The notes beneath the pieces are model-generated. The model saw only the letters and a program-made list of their open reading frames with translations. It searched no databases and was not told the DNA's origin. Of a stretch of DNA of 64,000 nucleotides, positions 20,242 to 32,389 are shown piece by piece. Within the stretch, counting starts at the first letter, position 1; each line of letters starts with the position of its first letter. The position numbers and the translations under genes were made by a program. Source of the DNA: Aralia elata (Eukaryota > Streptophyta > Magnoliopsida > Apiales > Araliaceae); the NCBI GenBank assembly GCA_034770075.1, contig CM068388.1, forward strand, positions 18,967,206-19,031,205, given 5' to 3'.

Positions 20242-22030
20242 ACACAAGCCAATCATATTTGATATGATGTAGCATATACTTTGTAATCTTATTCGTTTAT
20301 TAAAGGCATTTTACTTTATCTACATGGTACTGTTATATTAAATGTGATAAACCCATAGTTTTGAGCAATACTTTTAGAATCATGATGGTGATCATGCTAA
20401 TGAGATCTAAATTCTAGATAGCTCACAAACTAAAATCGTTCCTATCGATGGATTACTAAAAAGGGGATTAGTGAATCCGGATAGATTAGTACATACGTTG
20501 CTTGCTCTTATGAAGAGGATGATTGATCTCATAATTAATCATTTGTATGGAGACACTAAAGCAAGTATGTAGGTGCTTATTAGAGAATAAGTTCACTGAA
20601 CGTGACTCACTAAGGAATACCTAATGGAGTTTTACTCGCCTCTCAATAGGAATTCTTCTACTGATAGTAGTGCAAGTGATCCTTGGACTTGAGATCATCA
20701 TAGTATCTTGTGTATGATGAGTTATACTTTAACATGTCCCTTAAGACCTTTAGGGTATATCAAAGGGTATGATTGGGTATAATAAGTTATACATGGAGAT
20801 AGGTGAATGATCAACAAAAAATCTATCACTTCTAGTAAAAAGAGAGAATGTCCTATGTGATTCGATAAATGACGACTAAGAAGTCTTTGGCCAAAGCAGA
20901 ATAAAATTAGAAAGGAGTTTCTAATTTGCATTATCAAAGTTGTTCATTGGAGAATCGAAATGCATATAATTAAATAAAATGAGACTTGACAGTAATTCCA
21001 TGTCTTATATTTAATTGGGACATTGTATGGTAGAAGATTGAATTATATGGTAACTATGCACTGAAAGGTTCTTTTATGATTAATGTTGGAATTTATATTA
21101 TCTGGAAAGTCGTTGATCGCTAAGGGGGCTTACCCTTATTGTAGAATAAATATTATTTATTTAAATAAATTAAATAGTTTAATTTATTTATTTAAATTAG
21201 ATTAGAATTGTTCTAATTGATTTATTCTCAACCGGTTTAATATGGAGAACCTAAAGGGTCACATCGCAAAAAGAAAAATATTTGTTTAAGAAATAAATGG
21301 CATAATTGTAATAATAAGTTAAGTGTATTCAATTTAATCTATGGAGATATAATAAATTAAATAGCTTAATATTTATTATTTAATATTTTAGAAATATTAA
21401 ATATAAATTAATAAGAAGAGTCTTATTATTATTATTACCATTACTATTATTTAATTCCTAATAGAGATTGAGAATTAATTAATAAAAGTACTCTCTCATG
21501 CATTCCTAATTGGATTAGGAGTATAATTAATTAAAGGAGTTTAATTAGAATATAAACCCCAATCCTAAATAGTTTAAGGAAGGATTTTCCTACATCTATA
21601 AATAAGAGATGTCTTATCATAGATGGGGTTACACACTCTTCCATAAGAATTGGAGAGAGAGAGTACTTATAATTTCTATAGAGATAGAAACTAAGGTTTT
21701 GCCAACACCCATCTTCTTGAACAACTATTATTCTTTGGTGGATCACCTCTAGAGGCCAAACACTTGGGTGGCTAACGCTGATCAAAGGAAGGAATTTAAT
21801 CGGTGGAATTCAAGAAGAACGCGAAGGAATTGGAGGGGAACTTGTACCTGAGGAAGCTTTGATTCACGATGGTATAATTCTATATCTCTATCTCTTTCGT
21901 TTAATTGATAATTGATCACAAGGATGATCATGGTGATGGTTTGTATTAAAAATTTTAAAATCCGTTTTATTGCGCTTCCGCTCTATTTATGTAATTTGAT
22001 TGCATGTTCGCGCTATATACAAACCTAACA
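20242..22030 (+). mobile_element. Ty1/copia solo LTR, 5'-clipped (same family as 43191-52171)
   Basis: From ACACAAGCCAATCATATTTG to ACAAACCTAACA at 22030 it aligns along its length with the LTRs at 43191-44988 and 50390-52171. Only the first ~15 bases of the LTR are missing, replaced by the CACTA right end at 20241. No copia coding DNA follows; instead the gag gene of a gypsy element continues at 22031. Short ORFs inside recur in every LTR copy and are not genes. Confidence 0.9.
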
Positions 22031-22871
22031 AATTTTTCCCGCAATTTGTACACGGTTCACCTTTCTTCTTATTCTCTCCTAGTTTATTTCCTGATTGACT
22101 ATTATCGTTCCACTTACGCTTGTTGGAGTTACTGCCTCCACTACTACCTCCCCTATTACCTCCTTCCATCTTTTTCTTCTTTTGTTCTTGGTTGTATTTG
22201 GATACGGCTTCAATTCCTCCCTCAGCGATGATTGCTTTTTCTAACAGGGTCGAAAATGAATCAATCTGCAATACAGCTATTTTGTTGAATATCCACGTTT
22301 TCAGTCCGATCTCAAAACGTCGCGCTTTTCGTTCCTCGGTGTCCACCCGATGTGGTACAAACCTAGCTAACTCATTGAACTTGGCGGCATACTCTGATAC
22401 TGACATGTTTTCTTGCTTCAACTCCAAAAACTTAACTTCCATTCTTCCTTACATACTTCGTAGAAAATAATTTTCGAAAAATAATTCTTTAAATCTCTCC
22501 CATGTTACTACTCCTTCTCCGGCTCTGTTCTAATTCGACTCCCACCATAAATTAGCCTTTCCTTTCATCAAATGAGTAGCAAAAACTGTCTTTTGCTCCT
22601 ATGCAACTCTAGCAATAATGAATGCTTTCTCCTTCACCCAAGTTTGAGCTTCTATAGGGTCGGTTACCCCTCTAAATTATGGCGGTCCTACTGCCTTAAA
22701 GTCTTCGAAGTTTGCCAACCTTTTATCTAGCTGATTTCTTGCGGCAGGTGCTCTATTCTGTATTACCTCTACTAACATATTTATAAAGTCTTGCATCGGG
22801 TTTGTGTTACCTTTTTCATTATTAACGGACCTTTCTTCCCTTCGGTTTCATGGTTCTCTTCTTGGCGGCAT
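22031..22871 (-). pseudogene. Gypsy gag, truncated in its zinc knuckle
   Basis: It starts at 22871 with MPPRREP, the common start of Del/Tekay gag. It continues through the gag core (VFATHLMKGKANLWWES, WERFKELFFENYF, VKFLELKQENMSVSEYAAKF, NELARFVPH) and a basic linker to KKGEPCTNCGKN. There the first zinc knuckle is cut by the copia LTR at 22030. Several in-frame stops lie in the N-terminal half; the last 150 codons are open. Gag forms the retrotransposon particle; this copy cannot be functional. Confidence 0.9.
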
Positions 22872-23308
22872 TATCTAAATAAAACTTCAAATTATTCTTC
22901 CTTGGTTTACATTTTATGCTTCAATATATAAGCGTTAAACATTCAAATTTAACGTGTAATTTAATCTCAGGCCATAATTCAATTTACTGGATTTTACAAC
23001 AGCTTGCTTGATTAACCAATCCAGTTTACTGAATTAACAAATTCGGTTTACTAAATTAACCAATTCAGTTTGCTGTCTTAACCAATTCGGTTTACTGAAT
23101 TAACTAGTACTGTTTGCTGAATTAACATATTATCAGATAGACATCTTACTATCTTAATTCTCAAAACTTATTTACTTAATCAAACATATAATTGTATCAT
23201 TACATCTTCTGACATATTACTATAAATGCCAACTATCCCATTTTAAACAACAAAAGGTCGGATCTACCAAAAACGATACTCCCCAATACACATAAGGTGG
23301 GGATACAT

Positions 23309-23361
<53 letters not shown>

Positions 23362-23480
23362 CATACATACATATGCCTATCCATCATCTATGCCATTATA
23401 TTACTAACAGATTATCTTACTTCCAAAGGTCCTACCTCTCATACTTAATCTTTCTTTCGTCCTCTTCCTTCACCTGTCTT
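22872..23480. other. Gypsy leader: AT-rich repeats and microsatellite
   Basis: Between gag and the upstream ORF are about five copies of a short motif AATTCGGTTTACTGAATTAAC (22980-23120) and a (TA)n tract at 23310-23356 followed by (CATA)n to 23373. No gene is seen. Confidence 0.7.
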
Positions 23481-23507
23481 CTTCTTGGAACAATTCTTGG
23501 CCCGATG

Positions 23508-23836
23508 ACCTACCTCTCCACACGTGAAACATCCTCCTTTCTTAGGTTTGGAACAATTGGGAGCGATATGCCCTGCTTGTCCGCAATTATAACACACATT
23601 TTTACCTTTCATACAGTCCCCAAAATGTTTCTTTCCGCAGTTAACACATGTCTTTTTCTTTGGCTTTGAATTTCCTTGCTGGTTCCCTGAGTTATTGTCA
23701 CTGTCGTTGTTCCTTTTCCTTTTTCTTCTTATTACTTTTCACTCCCATTTTATTAATATGTGCTTTCAGCTCATTACGTTCTTCTGTCAATTCACGCAAT
23801 GCCCTTTCCATCTTCTACAGTTCTTCCAGGTAAAAC
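23508..23836. repeat. 329-bp tandem duplication in the zinc-knuckle ORF, copy 1
   Basis: ACCTACCTCTCCACACGTG at 23508 recurs at 23837, and the two units stay more than 90% alike by eye up to CTTCCAGGTAAAACACCT. Each unit holds two of the knuckles and the coiled-coil segment. Confidence 0.92.
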
Positions 23837-24165
23837 ACCTACCTCTCCACACGTGAAACATCCTCCTTTCTTAGGTTTAGAACAATTGGGAGCGATATAC
23901 CCTGCTTGTCCGCAATTATAGCACACATTTTTACCCTTCATACATTCCCCAAAATGTTTCTTTCCGCAGTTAATACATGTCTTCTTCTTCGGTTGTGAAT
24001 TTTCTTGCTGGTTCCCTGAGTTATTGTCACTGTCGTTGTTCCTTTTCCTTTTTCTTCTTATTCCTTTTCACTCCCATTTTATTAATATGTGCTTTCAGCT
24101 CATTACGTTCTTCTGTCAAATCACGCAATGCCCTTTCCATCTTCTACATTTCTTCCAGGTAAAAC
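23837..24165. repeat. 329-bp tandem duplication in the zinc-knuckle ORF, copy 2
   Basis: Adjacent copy of 23508-23836 in the same orientation. One knuckle His is changed to Tyr (GQAGYIAPNC), and there are scattered substitutions. Confidence 0.92.
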
Positions 24166-24660
24166 ACCTTATTCGTTTGTTCTTGAACTTCAACTGATGT
24201 TTGACCATCTATGACTACTACTCTAAGTTTTTCTCCATCTTCTACCTCTATTTCTGGCCCTACCTTAGCCGCTTTAGAATCTACTTCTTCCTCTTCGTTC
24301 AACTCCATTTCAGGATACTCTTAATGATCGTCTCCTAAGTTAATCATAGGTTCGTCTTTTAAAACTTCTTCAACTATCACCCTCTGAACTGCCACCTCAG
24401 CTAACGGCATTGGTGCATCTGCTAATTCCTCAGCAACAACTTAAGTTCCTTTAATCTCATCATCTCCTGACATCCTTCAATCAGTTTAAACAACTTTATT
24501 AGTACATTACTAATAAATACCATTCATAACTACTAAATATCAACATCTTACTATTGATGAATTCCCTAAATCCATCACTTAGAACTCTAAATGAGTTTTC
24601 CTATCCTTTTTACGGTTATATTCCTAAGGCTTTTCCCCCACTTAAGGTTTATAACCTACA

Positions 24661-24672
24661 GCTCTGATACCA
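24661..24672 (-). promoter_or_regulatory. Gypsy primer-binding site (tRNA-iMet)
   Basis: TGGTATCAGAGC on the minus strand lies 3 nt from the LTR end at 24676. It is complementary to the 3' end of plant initiator tRNA-Met, the usual primer of this group. Confidence 0.9.
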
Positions 24673-24675
24673 ACC

Positions 24676-27600
24676 TGTGACACCCCCAAATCCGGGTCCC
24701 TTGAACCTCATATTTAGTGCTCACGGTACAATATACACATCTCATCTAACTACCCATTCAATTATGAATTATATCATTCATTACATTACCTTAATAAAAA
24801 CATACATTAAAATATAATTATATCATCGTCATCCCATGTTAACTATACTTCACATTATATGTCTATTAATACAAAAGACTTAAGCAAAATTATAATATAA
24901 TAATCATTAAACAACTTGATACTACTCGGTCTCCTTCGTTTTACCTTTGTCCTTATTAGAACCCTCTCCTACCTCGGCTTTAGCTGAAATGTTTTGCTTA
25001 AGCAAGAGTGAGCAACGAGTTTGCTCAACAAGTTAAGAGTACAATAAAGGATATATATCATGAACAGAGGAGTTTAACTTTTATAGAACTTCACTAATAA
25101 ATCAAAAGATTTTAACGTAGCTGAATAATAAATTATTTTTAATAACAAGAATTTTCTTGAATTCCATACTGAATAACATATCAAGGATGAAAGAGTAAAA
25201 ATTCTTTCAAAGGTTGAATAATATTCAATTGATTAAGAAGAATTATCAATACTACAACAATATTCAACAAAGTGAGATATTCCCAGATTTCATGCTGAGT
25301 GATCACAATGGATTGTGAACTGCTAGAGGAATCATCAGTTATTATTATTACTGACTACCTCAAGAGTAAAAGTTAGCTATAAAAACTAATTTTTACTCTT
25401 CTGCAAGTACGTAAGGTGATCAGCCTTATTGTAGCCGAGATTATGCATAATTCTCAAACATAGCGCGCGGTCGGGTTACCGACAATAAAATTTTCCCTAA
25501 TTTATTTTTCAGAGTTGTTCATCTCAGTCTTGCATCATGAGTCAGTACCATATCAATATGGTTTGGATAGCTTTCAAAGAAATACTTTGAGTTCAAGATA
25601 TTATATCAATTTTGATCTAGCCGAATCAAATGGCATATATCTTTAATAACGAATTAGTTCAAATAATAGAACGTTTCATGCGATATCAATTTAACATTAG
25701 TCTAGCCGAAACAACTAGCTAAGATATGGCTAATAAATAATTATTTGGTCCAACTAATACAACTAGCTGAGACATGGCTCATAAACAGTTGATGAATAAA
25801 GAACTCTAATTATTTCACTGTTCAAATAATAGAACAGGAATTCCATTGCACAAAGTACGAATATCAATAATCATAGATGTGGAATAATTGTCAATAATTA
25901 ATCCACTAGCATACTTGAAATATAATAACTCGAGTTTGAGTTAGGGAACTTGCCTTGGTCGTTGACTACTGCTACGCAATTTAATTTAATTTCTTTCGTA
26001 AGACCTATCAGTTATAAGAGTGATCTTTCAATCAGCAAATCATATGATACCTTATAATATCACTTCTTTATAAGTAAATTATCTAACATTTAACCACATA
26101 ATCAAATATTAGATAACACTTTAACACTATACACATTCATAATTCTAAAACTAGCATACATCGAGTCTTTAACAGTGTTCAATATAGTATGTTAAGTGGT
26201 TTTCCACAAACAACCAACAAACTAGTTTCCATCTCGTCTACACTGTTTTCACAGTGAGTTAGATCAGTTAGTAGTTCGTATATACCTTCGCTCCCTTAAG
26301 GAATTGTTTAGCCTAGATACTATACATCAACTATTAAAGAGTATGATTGTACCACTACTTTATCATATACCTTATGAATTAAAACTAAGTCTTTCATTAT
26401 TATCCCGTAGGTTAAATACCCAATTCAGCAAATTGGATTCCAAATCCAGCAAACTAGATGGCCATCCAGCAACCTGGATTCCAATCTCGCAAACTGAATT
26501 CCAACCTGGATTACAATCCAACACATTGGATTCATACTAACCTCTAATCCAGCGACCTGGATTCATACTGACCTCTAATCCAGCAACCTGGATTCACACT
26601 ATTCAATTCATCAAATCGTTTTCCAATCCAGCAACCTGGATTCACACTATTCAATTCATCGTACTATTCAATATGAGCTATTGAATATCTAACTCAATAT
26701 CTTAACTCCTCTTTTGAATTGTCATGTAATATTATTAATTATTTATCCTTATTTATTACTTAATTCATAACTTTTTATGTTAATTAAATAACATGTGAGT
26801 AAGTAATTATCATTATTAATTACTTAATCTTACTTAAATAATAAATACTTAATTTATTAACTTTAACATTCTTTAATCATTATTTAACATTAATTAAATA
26901 ATAATTAATTAATTCTTTATCCCTATTTATTATTTAGTCTTACTAAATAACAAATAGTTAGTTTAGTAATACTAACTCTATTTAATTATTACCTAGTGTT
27001 AATTAAATAGTTAATTTCACTTAAACAATATTTAATTAGTGTAATTATTAATTAGTAACATAAAAATTTATTAGTTAGTAATCTCAAATTATTTGAAAGG
27101 AATTAAACCATTAATCACTTTAATAATTACTTAATTACACATAAAAATTCTAAATTAAATATTATAATATTCTCTCATATTTTAGAAAAAGTTTAGGTCG
27201 GGACTCATCACCAGAACCGGCCGGAAGAAGCCTGAACCGTCGCCGGAAAACTCTCGTGAACCTGACCGATTCACTTTAATCAATTCATGCAGGTTGCCCC
27301 TTGATTTTCAGCCTTACGGTCCTTCACGGAAACGAGAATAAAATGAAATTTACAACTCAAATTAGGGTGTATTCTGGATTCGTATCTTTTTGAACTACAA
27401 TTTTCCATCATCAAACACCAAATTTGGACAAGTTTTGGTCACTGAAACTCGTCCGGAAGTGGACTATTCTGACAGTATACCAACAGTTAGCACGCTTTGG
27501 TAAAAATTACATAACACTCTCATTTTAACTTCTTTTTAAACGATTCCAACTAGGTTCTCTTTCTAACTTACCCCTTAAAACTCAGAAAAAAGAAAATCAC

Positions 27601-29205
27601 CAATATCATGTATAGATTTTAAAATACATAATTTACTCAAACAAGCTATGGTTTGTTCGTCGAAAAAAATGTTTTCAAGCTTTTAGCTTAACTTTTCTAC
27701 ATAAACCCATACCAGTTCATACCAAAACCACATATCATCCAACATAAATATATTTAGCATGATTCTAAATATTTAAAATATAAACTTCAAATTTCTAACA
27801 TAAGATTACACCCATAACCCAAAATTAGGGTTTTTAGGTTAGTTTGTATACCTTCTTAGCTTGATGGCTATCTTCCTTTGCTTTCCAACGTAAGAGATGA
27901 AATTATTGGTCATCCATAAGCTCTCTTCCTTCATTTCTAGGTGGCAGCACCCTCTCTCCTCTTTTGCAAAATTTTTGCTCTCAAAGATCAGTAGGTTTCT
28001 CTCTAGTTTTCTCTCTCTAACTTTGCAACAATGAAGATGAACAAGACTATCATTTGATTTACAAAATTAATTACTTGCACCATCTATAGATATATAAGTT
28101 GTATCTATCCATTTTATCATCATGAACAAGTGGCCTTAATTGACAACTTGGTGATAGATATCATAATCAATTGTACTTCTTTGTTAATCTTTCCAAGCAA
28201 GCTAGCAAAAATGAACAACTCACCCCTTTTGTGGGCCACTCCAACTCGGCAGCCCCCTCTCCTTTATGTCCAATTTTTGATTTTCTTTAATTGATTTTAT
28301 GGAATAATCAAGTTGTTCAAGATATTTTCCAAGTGGACTAACAATTGAGCTTTGCTTTAAATACATTTAGGCTCAGTTTTAATCTAATTTGGGCTACTAG
28401 TTGCTAAGGTTATTAATTCATGCTTGGGTACTAGTTTAATTAAATGTTGGGCTAATTTAATTGGTCCACACATTAATTATCCAAGTCCATGATCAATAAA
28501 TTAGTGGCTTGATTAGTTTATCCATTGGGCTAGTCCACTAGTATCTATTTCCTACTTGGGCTATTAAAATTAATCATTCATATATCACATATCTCTCATT
28601 AATTAATACACATATTAATAAATTTACAAATTTTATTTACCTACTATATTCACTTTAATTGTATATTTAATTAGCTTACTATTTTATAAATTCCCTTGAT
28701 ATTAATACTCTTAGGTTAGTCCACTAATTTAAATAACTATTACTGGGCCCTACTTTAACTAACAATTAGTCACATATATTTTTTCACATAAGTCATAACA
28801 TATTTATGATCATTGATAAATAATTAATATATTTATTTATCCACATATCCATTCAATATAAGTCACAAAGTGTTCATTACACTAACAAATAATTTAATAT
28901 ACTCATTTCCTTTAATAAGTTATTACGCATTCATATAATCACTTTGTATTAGTAATACTAATTAATCATTTAAAGATTATAAGTCTTTTATTTACCATTC
29001 AAGGTTAACATTCAAGTTATGTTAATTCTTAACATAACTTATCTTGCTTTTTCTTTATCAAGTTGATTAAGTATTCATCTTAGTTAACTTAAAATAAAAT
29101 CAACTATCTTGCTTAATTCACATATTCACTTATATGCTCCAAGTAAAAAAACAATTATTCGTAAAATTTTACATATATAATCATATAAAATTTTCGGTCC
29201 TTACA
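24676..29205 (-). repeat. Ty3/gypsy 5' LTR, about 4.5 kb
   Basis: On the minus strand it runs from TGTAAGGACCGAAAATTTT (29205) to GGATTTGGGGGTGTCACA (24676), with TG and CA ends. The same ends mark the solo LTR at 42580-54917. A cluster of ATCCAGCAACCTGGATTC repeats lies at 26410-26670 and a GGAACTTGC motif near 25950. An A/T-rich half (26700-29200) holds no gene. Confidence 0.88.
26410..26670. repeat. Minisatellite with CCAGCAACCTGGATT motif in gypsy LTR
   Basis: About eight imperfect copies of CCAGCAACCTGGATTCACAC occur, the longest pair (26575-26605 and 26625-26660) being nearly identical over about 40 bp. Confidence 0.75.
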
Positions 29206-29931
29206 ATATGTATATGTATATATATGTTTAATTAAAGTTACATAATTATTATTATATCTTTTATAGTTGTATATATTCAAAATCATATAATAATATTTTT
29301 AATTTAAATGGTGGGTTCTGTGAGGGGAGATCAGGGATTTTAGCTCACTATATGGTCAGGATAGTGTATTTTTACATATTCCAACGTATCAGAGTGGGGG
29401 AAGAGATGACTCAAGTAGCGGGGGAAGGGTCGAGGCACCCAACTCCTGCTCTTTCTCCTCCCCCCCCCCCCCCCAAACCCAAAAACCCAACCAACCAGGA
29501 AATATATATATATATATATATATATATAATAAAAATTATCATCCCTAACTAAATAATTTATCTTGTGTAATTTGGTCATTTCAGTAATGACCACGACCAG
29601 ATGTACGTATATGGATAATTTGACATATATATTCCACTTAATTAAGATAGAATCAAATTTTTTTTGACAAAAGTATAAAACCTTTGAATTATAGATGGAT
29701 ACATTGGTAAGAAATAAATGAGGACCATTAACATTTTATATAGGAGACTGATCAATAGCCAACGTTATAAATTTAGGTTTATTTTTATAACAAATCGTGG
29801 CCGTCCAAATTCAGATTTAACGAATAAAATTATCATACATCCGTAATTTAGTTTGGGAGAGCCCGCACAACTAAAGTGTGGACCCAAAAAATGCCTAGCA
29901 TACCCCTTTAGGATTAGCACTTTAGTTTGGG
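29206..29931. other. AT-rich intergenic DNA with simple repeats
   Basis: It contains a run of 15 C (29460-29474) and a (TA)n tract at 29502-29528. No gene is seen. Confidence 0.6.
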
Positions 29932-30182
29932 AGAGCATACCCCCTTATCTGACATACCAAGCATACTCCCTTTAGCGACGGACCGCGACGCTTTAGTCCG
30001 TCACCATAGGTCTGGTCTCACTATAGCTTCGATCCATCTCAATATGTTTGTCTATCGCTATATGTTATGCGTCGCTAAAAGCTATAGCGACGGACCAGAC
30101 CTATGGCAACGGACCAAAGCGTCGCCCTGTCCGTCGCTAAATGGGGTATGCTTGGTATGTCAGATAAGGGGGTGTGCTCTTG
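29932..30182. mobile_element. Foldback MITE with AGCGACGG core motifs
   Basis: The left arm (GAGCATACCCCCTTATCTGA at 29933) is the inverted complement of the right arm (TCAGATAAGGGGGTGTGCTC near 30161-30180). Pairing extends inward through TTTAGCGACGGACCGCGACG and its partner, giving arms of about 85 bp around a short centre. No coding region is present. The target duplication is unclear. Confidence 0.75.
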
Positions 30183-30190
30183 ATCCGTTC

Positions 30191-30225
<35 letters not shown>

Positions 30226-30603
30226 TCATATAAGTGATTGTTTTATGTTTATAGTGATGCAAAGTGAAAATTCATTATTTATTATATATATTCTTTCCGT
30301 GCATAATTTTTTTCACCTATACTTATGTAGGTGATACATGGAATGGAATGGTAATTATCCTAAAGTAGAGGATACGATGGTTGTCGATGGCATATCAATT
30401 TAAAGGTAATATGTTTTTAATACACTCCATGTAAAAAAAGATGAATATAGACTATATTAGTAATGTTTATTTTTTTCTACTCATGCTTAAATTAAACCAA
30501 AGATTTATGACAGTTTTTGTTGCTATCAATATATGTCATACTTTATGCTCATGTAATGTAGCATCAACAAGTTCAATATCTAAAACACTTGTGCATTTAA
30601 GCA
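30183..30603. other. AT-rich intergenic DNA, no gene seen
   Basis: A (TA)n tract (30197-30226), then unique AT-rich sequence up to the TSD of the copia element at 30604. Confidence 0.5.
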
Positions 30604-30608
30604 TATTG

Positions 30609-31381
30609 TGTTAGTTATGCTTCAAATTATAGTGTTTACCAAAGTCCCACATTGCTCACTTTGGAAACCATTCTTGAGTATATTAGTATATCCTAGTGTT
30701 GGGCTTAATAACATGGTTGAGGAAAAAGGGATGGGCTCGCGCACATGAGGTTGGCTAAGTAATTGGGTTGGGTCAAGCTTGGATCTTGGACTTCCGGCCA
30801 GAAAACCTTAATGCGTGTGGACGCGCATTACGCCCGCGCAGGGGGGGGTGTAAATCCGGACGATTTGGCCTCGCGGGTGCACCTAGATAGCCCAATTCTC
30901 AAGTTCCATGTTTTTCTGCTCATTAAGTCTCAAACACATTTTTTGTTGCTTAAGCTCTATACACATTTTTGCCTCTTAAACCTTCTTCCATGCTTTTCCA
31001 CGTTTTATGTATTTCAGATCTGAGATCTCATTTCTCCTATAAATATGGATCAGTTCTTGATGCTTAACACATCTGATTAACCTTAATATTCAAAACATGC
31101 TTCTCCTCTAAATACTCTGTTCTTATTTCGTAAGTCGGGCAATCCACAAAGACAACTCCAAAACCTCTTTCTGTGAGTACACACAATTGGAGGTTTCACC
31201 ATTAAATCCTGGAGGGTGAACGCCGGCATCCCATTTGCACCGGAGGTTATTACCTGTGGGGGCGGAATCACTTTTTAGGATAGTAGCTCTACTACGCCTC
31301 GGTTTAATTCCTTGTTTCCAGATAAGTCGTTCCAATTTTATTGCTCTATTGATCTTGTTAATACTGCTAGAAATTCCAACA
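30609..31381 (+). repeat. Copia left LTR (773 bp)
   Basis: TGTTAGTTATGCTTCAAATT to AAATTCCAACA. It matches 35913-36721 except for substitutions and a roughly 40-bp gap near 30895. Confidence 0.95.
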
Positions 31382-31414
31382 ATCTAAAAAGTGATTCGAT
31401 TTATTAACAAGATG

Positions 31415-32281
31415 AAATCTACTTTAGACTTTGCTAAAATTGAACGCTTTAATGGTACGAATTTTAAGAGATGGTCTGAAGATATGTTGTTTTATTTGGA
31501 AACTATGAATCTTGAATATGTGTTATATGTGGATCATGTTGTGGAACTTCCTGCTACTCCTGCTAATTGGATTCTTGAAACTCCTGAAAAAAGTTATGTT
31601 GATACTTCTGCAATAAGGGATTATACTAAGGATAATCGTGCATATCGTAGATATATGTTGCACTACTTGTCTAATACGTTGTTTGAGATTTATTACCCGT
31701 ATCATAGTGCTAAGAAGATTTGGGAAGCCTTAAAATCTAAGTATCCTGTAGAAAACTCTTGACTTAAGAAATATGTTGCTGGAAAATTTTTAGACTTTAA
31801 GATGCAAGATGGAAAATCCGTAATAGAGCAAGTTCATATATATCAGACTATTGTGGGGGAGGTTATTGGGGAAGGAATGAAAATATGCGAGATCTTTCAA
31901 GCTGCTGCACTTATTGAAAAATTACCACCCTCATGGAAAGATTATAAGATGAACCTTAAGCATAACACTAAAGATTTTACTATGCAGGAACTAGTTGCAC
32001 ACATACATATTGAAGAACAAAACATGGCAAAAGATAGAGGAGACATGGTTGCTCATCATTCTGCTAAGGTCAATCTCGTTGAAGAAAGGCCACAATGGAA
32101 GACCCATAATTATCCAAATCAAAAACCGTCCAAAAACCACAAAGGGAAAAATCAGAACTCAACTCAGGGTAAAGACAATAGGTTCAAAACTCCTAATCAA
32201 ATTCAGAAACCTTTCACCAAAGGTCCTTGTTTCGTGTGTGGCAAGCCTGGCTATATTGCTATAAAATGTCACTTTCGCTAG
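31415..32281 (+). pseudogene. Copia gag (UBN2-type) with zinc knuckle
   Basis: Opens with KFNGTNFKRW-like residues (IERFNGTNFKRWSEDMLFYL) typical of copia gag N-termini. The gag core continues past a TGA at 31760-31762 with FLDFKMQDGKSVIEQVH and IEKLPPSWKDYK. A basic linker then leads to the knuckle CFVCGKPGYIAIKC, whose His is replaced by Tyr, and a TAG at 32279-32281. Two stops and the altered knuckle make it non-functional. Confidence 0.9.
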
Positions 32282-32389
32282 GGGCAAGATAATAATAATA
32301 GTAATAACTTTCAGCCTAAGCCCCAAGCGAACCTAGCTGAATCCGATGACATTATTGTTGTTGTTGTCTCGGAAGTAAACCTAGTTGTT

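Larger units (their letters stand above)
23470..24473 (-). pseudogene. Extra zinc-knuckle and coiled-coil ORF upstream of gag, broken
   Basis: Starting at 24473 (MSGDDEIKGT), after the PBS and before gag, this sense-strand region encodes an acidic N-terminus (VEEVLKDEPMINLGDD), a Glu/Lys/Leu-rich likely coiled coil (RALRDLTEERNELKAHINKM), and three CCHC-like knuckles: a short one (CVNCGKKHFGDC), CYNCGQAGHIAPNC and CFTCGEVGHRAKNC. The stretch with coiled coil and knuckles is tandemly duplicated (329 bp). Stops (TAA at 24441-24443 and others) and frame changes show that it is dead. A normal gypsy element has no ORF here, so it may be a second gag-like unit gained by recombination. Confidence 0.65.
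22031..29205 (-). mobile_element. Ty3/gypsy element (Del/Tekay-like), 5' half
   Basis: Read from the right on the minus strand: a 4.5-kb LTR (29205 to 24676), a 3-nt gap, an initiator tRNA-Met type PBS (24672-24661), a zinc-knuckle ORF region, then gag (22871 to 22031). The element is cut at 22031 by a copia solo LTR. The pol gene and the second LTR are not found next to it. The integrase fragment at 14094-15114 is of the same lineage and orientation but lies in another context. Confidence 0.85.

Noticed and set aside
22120..22470. 116-aa plus ORF opposite gag
   Set aside because: It is an antisense shadow of the gypsy gag coding strand.
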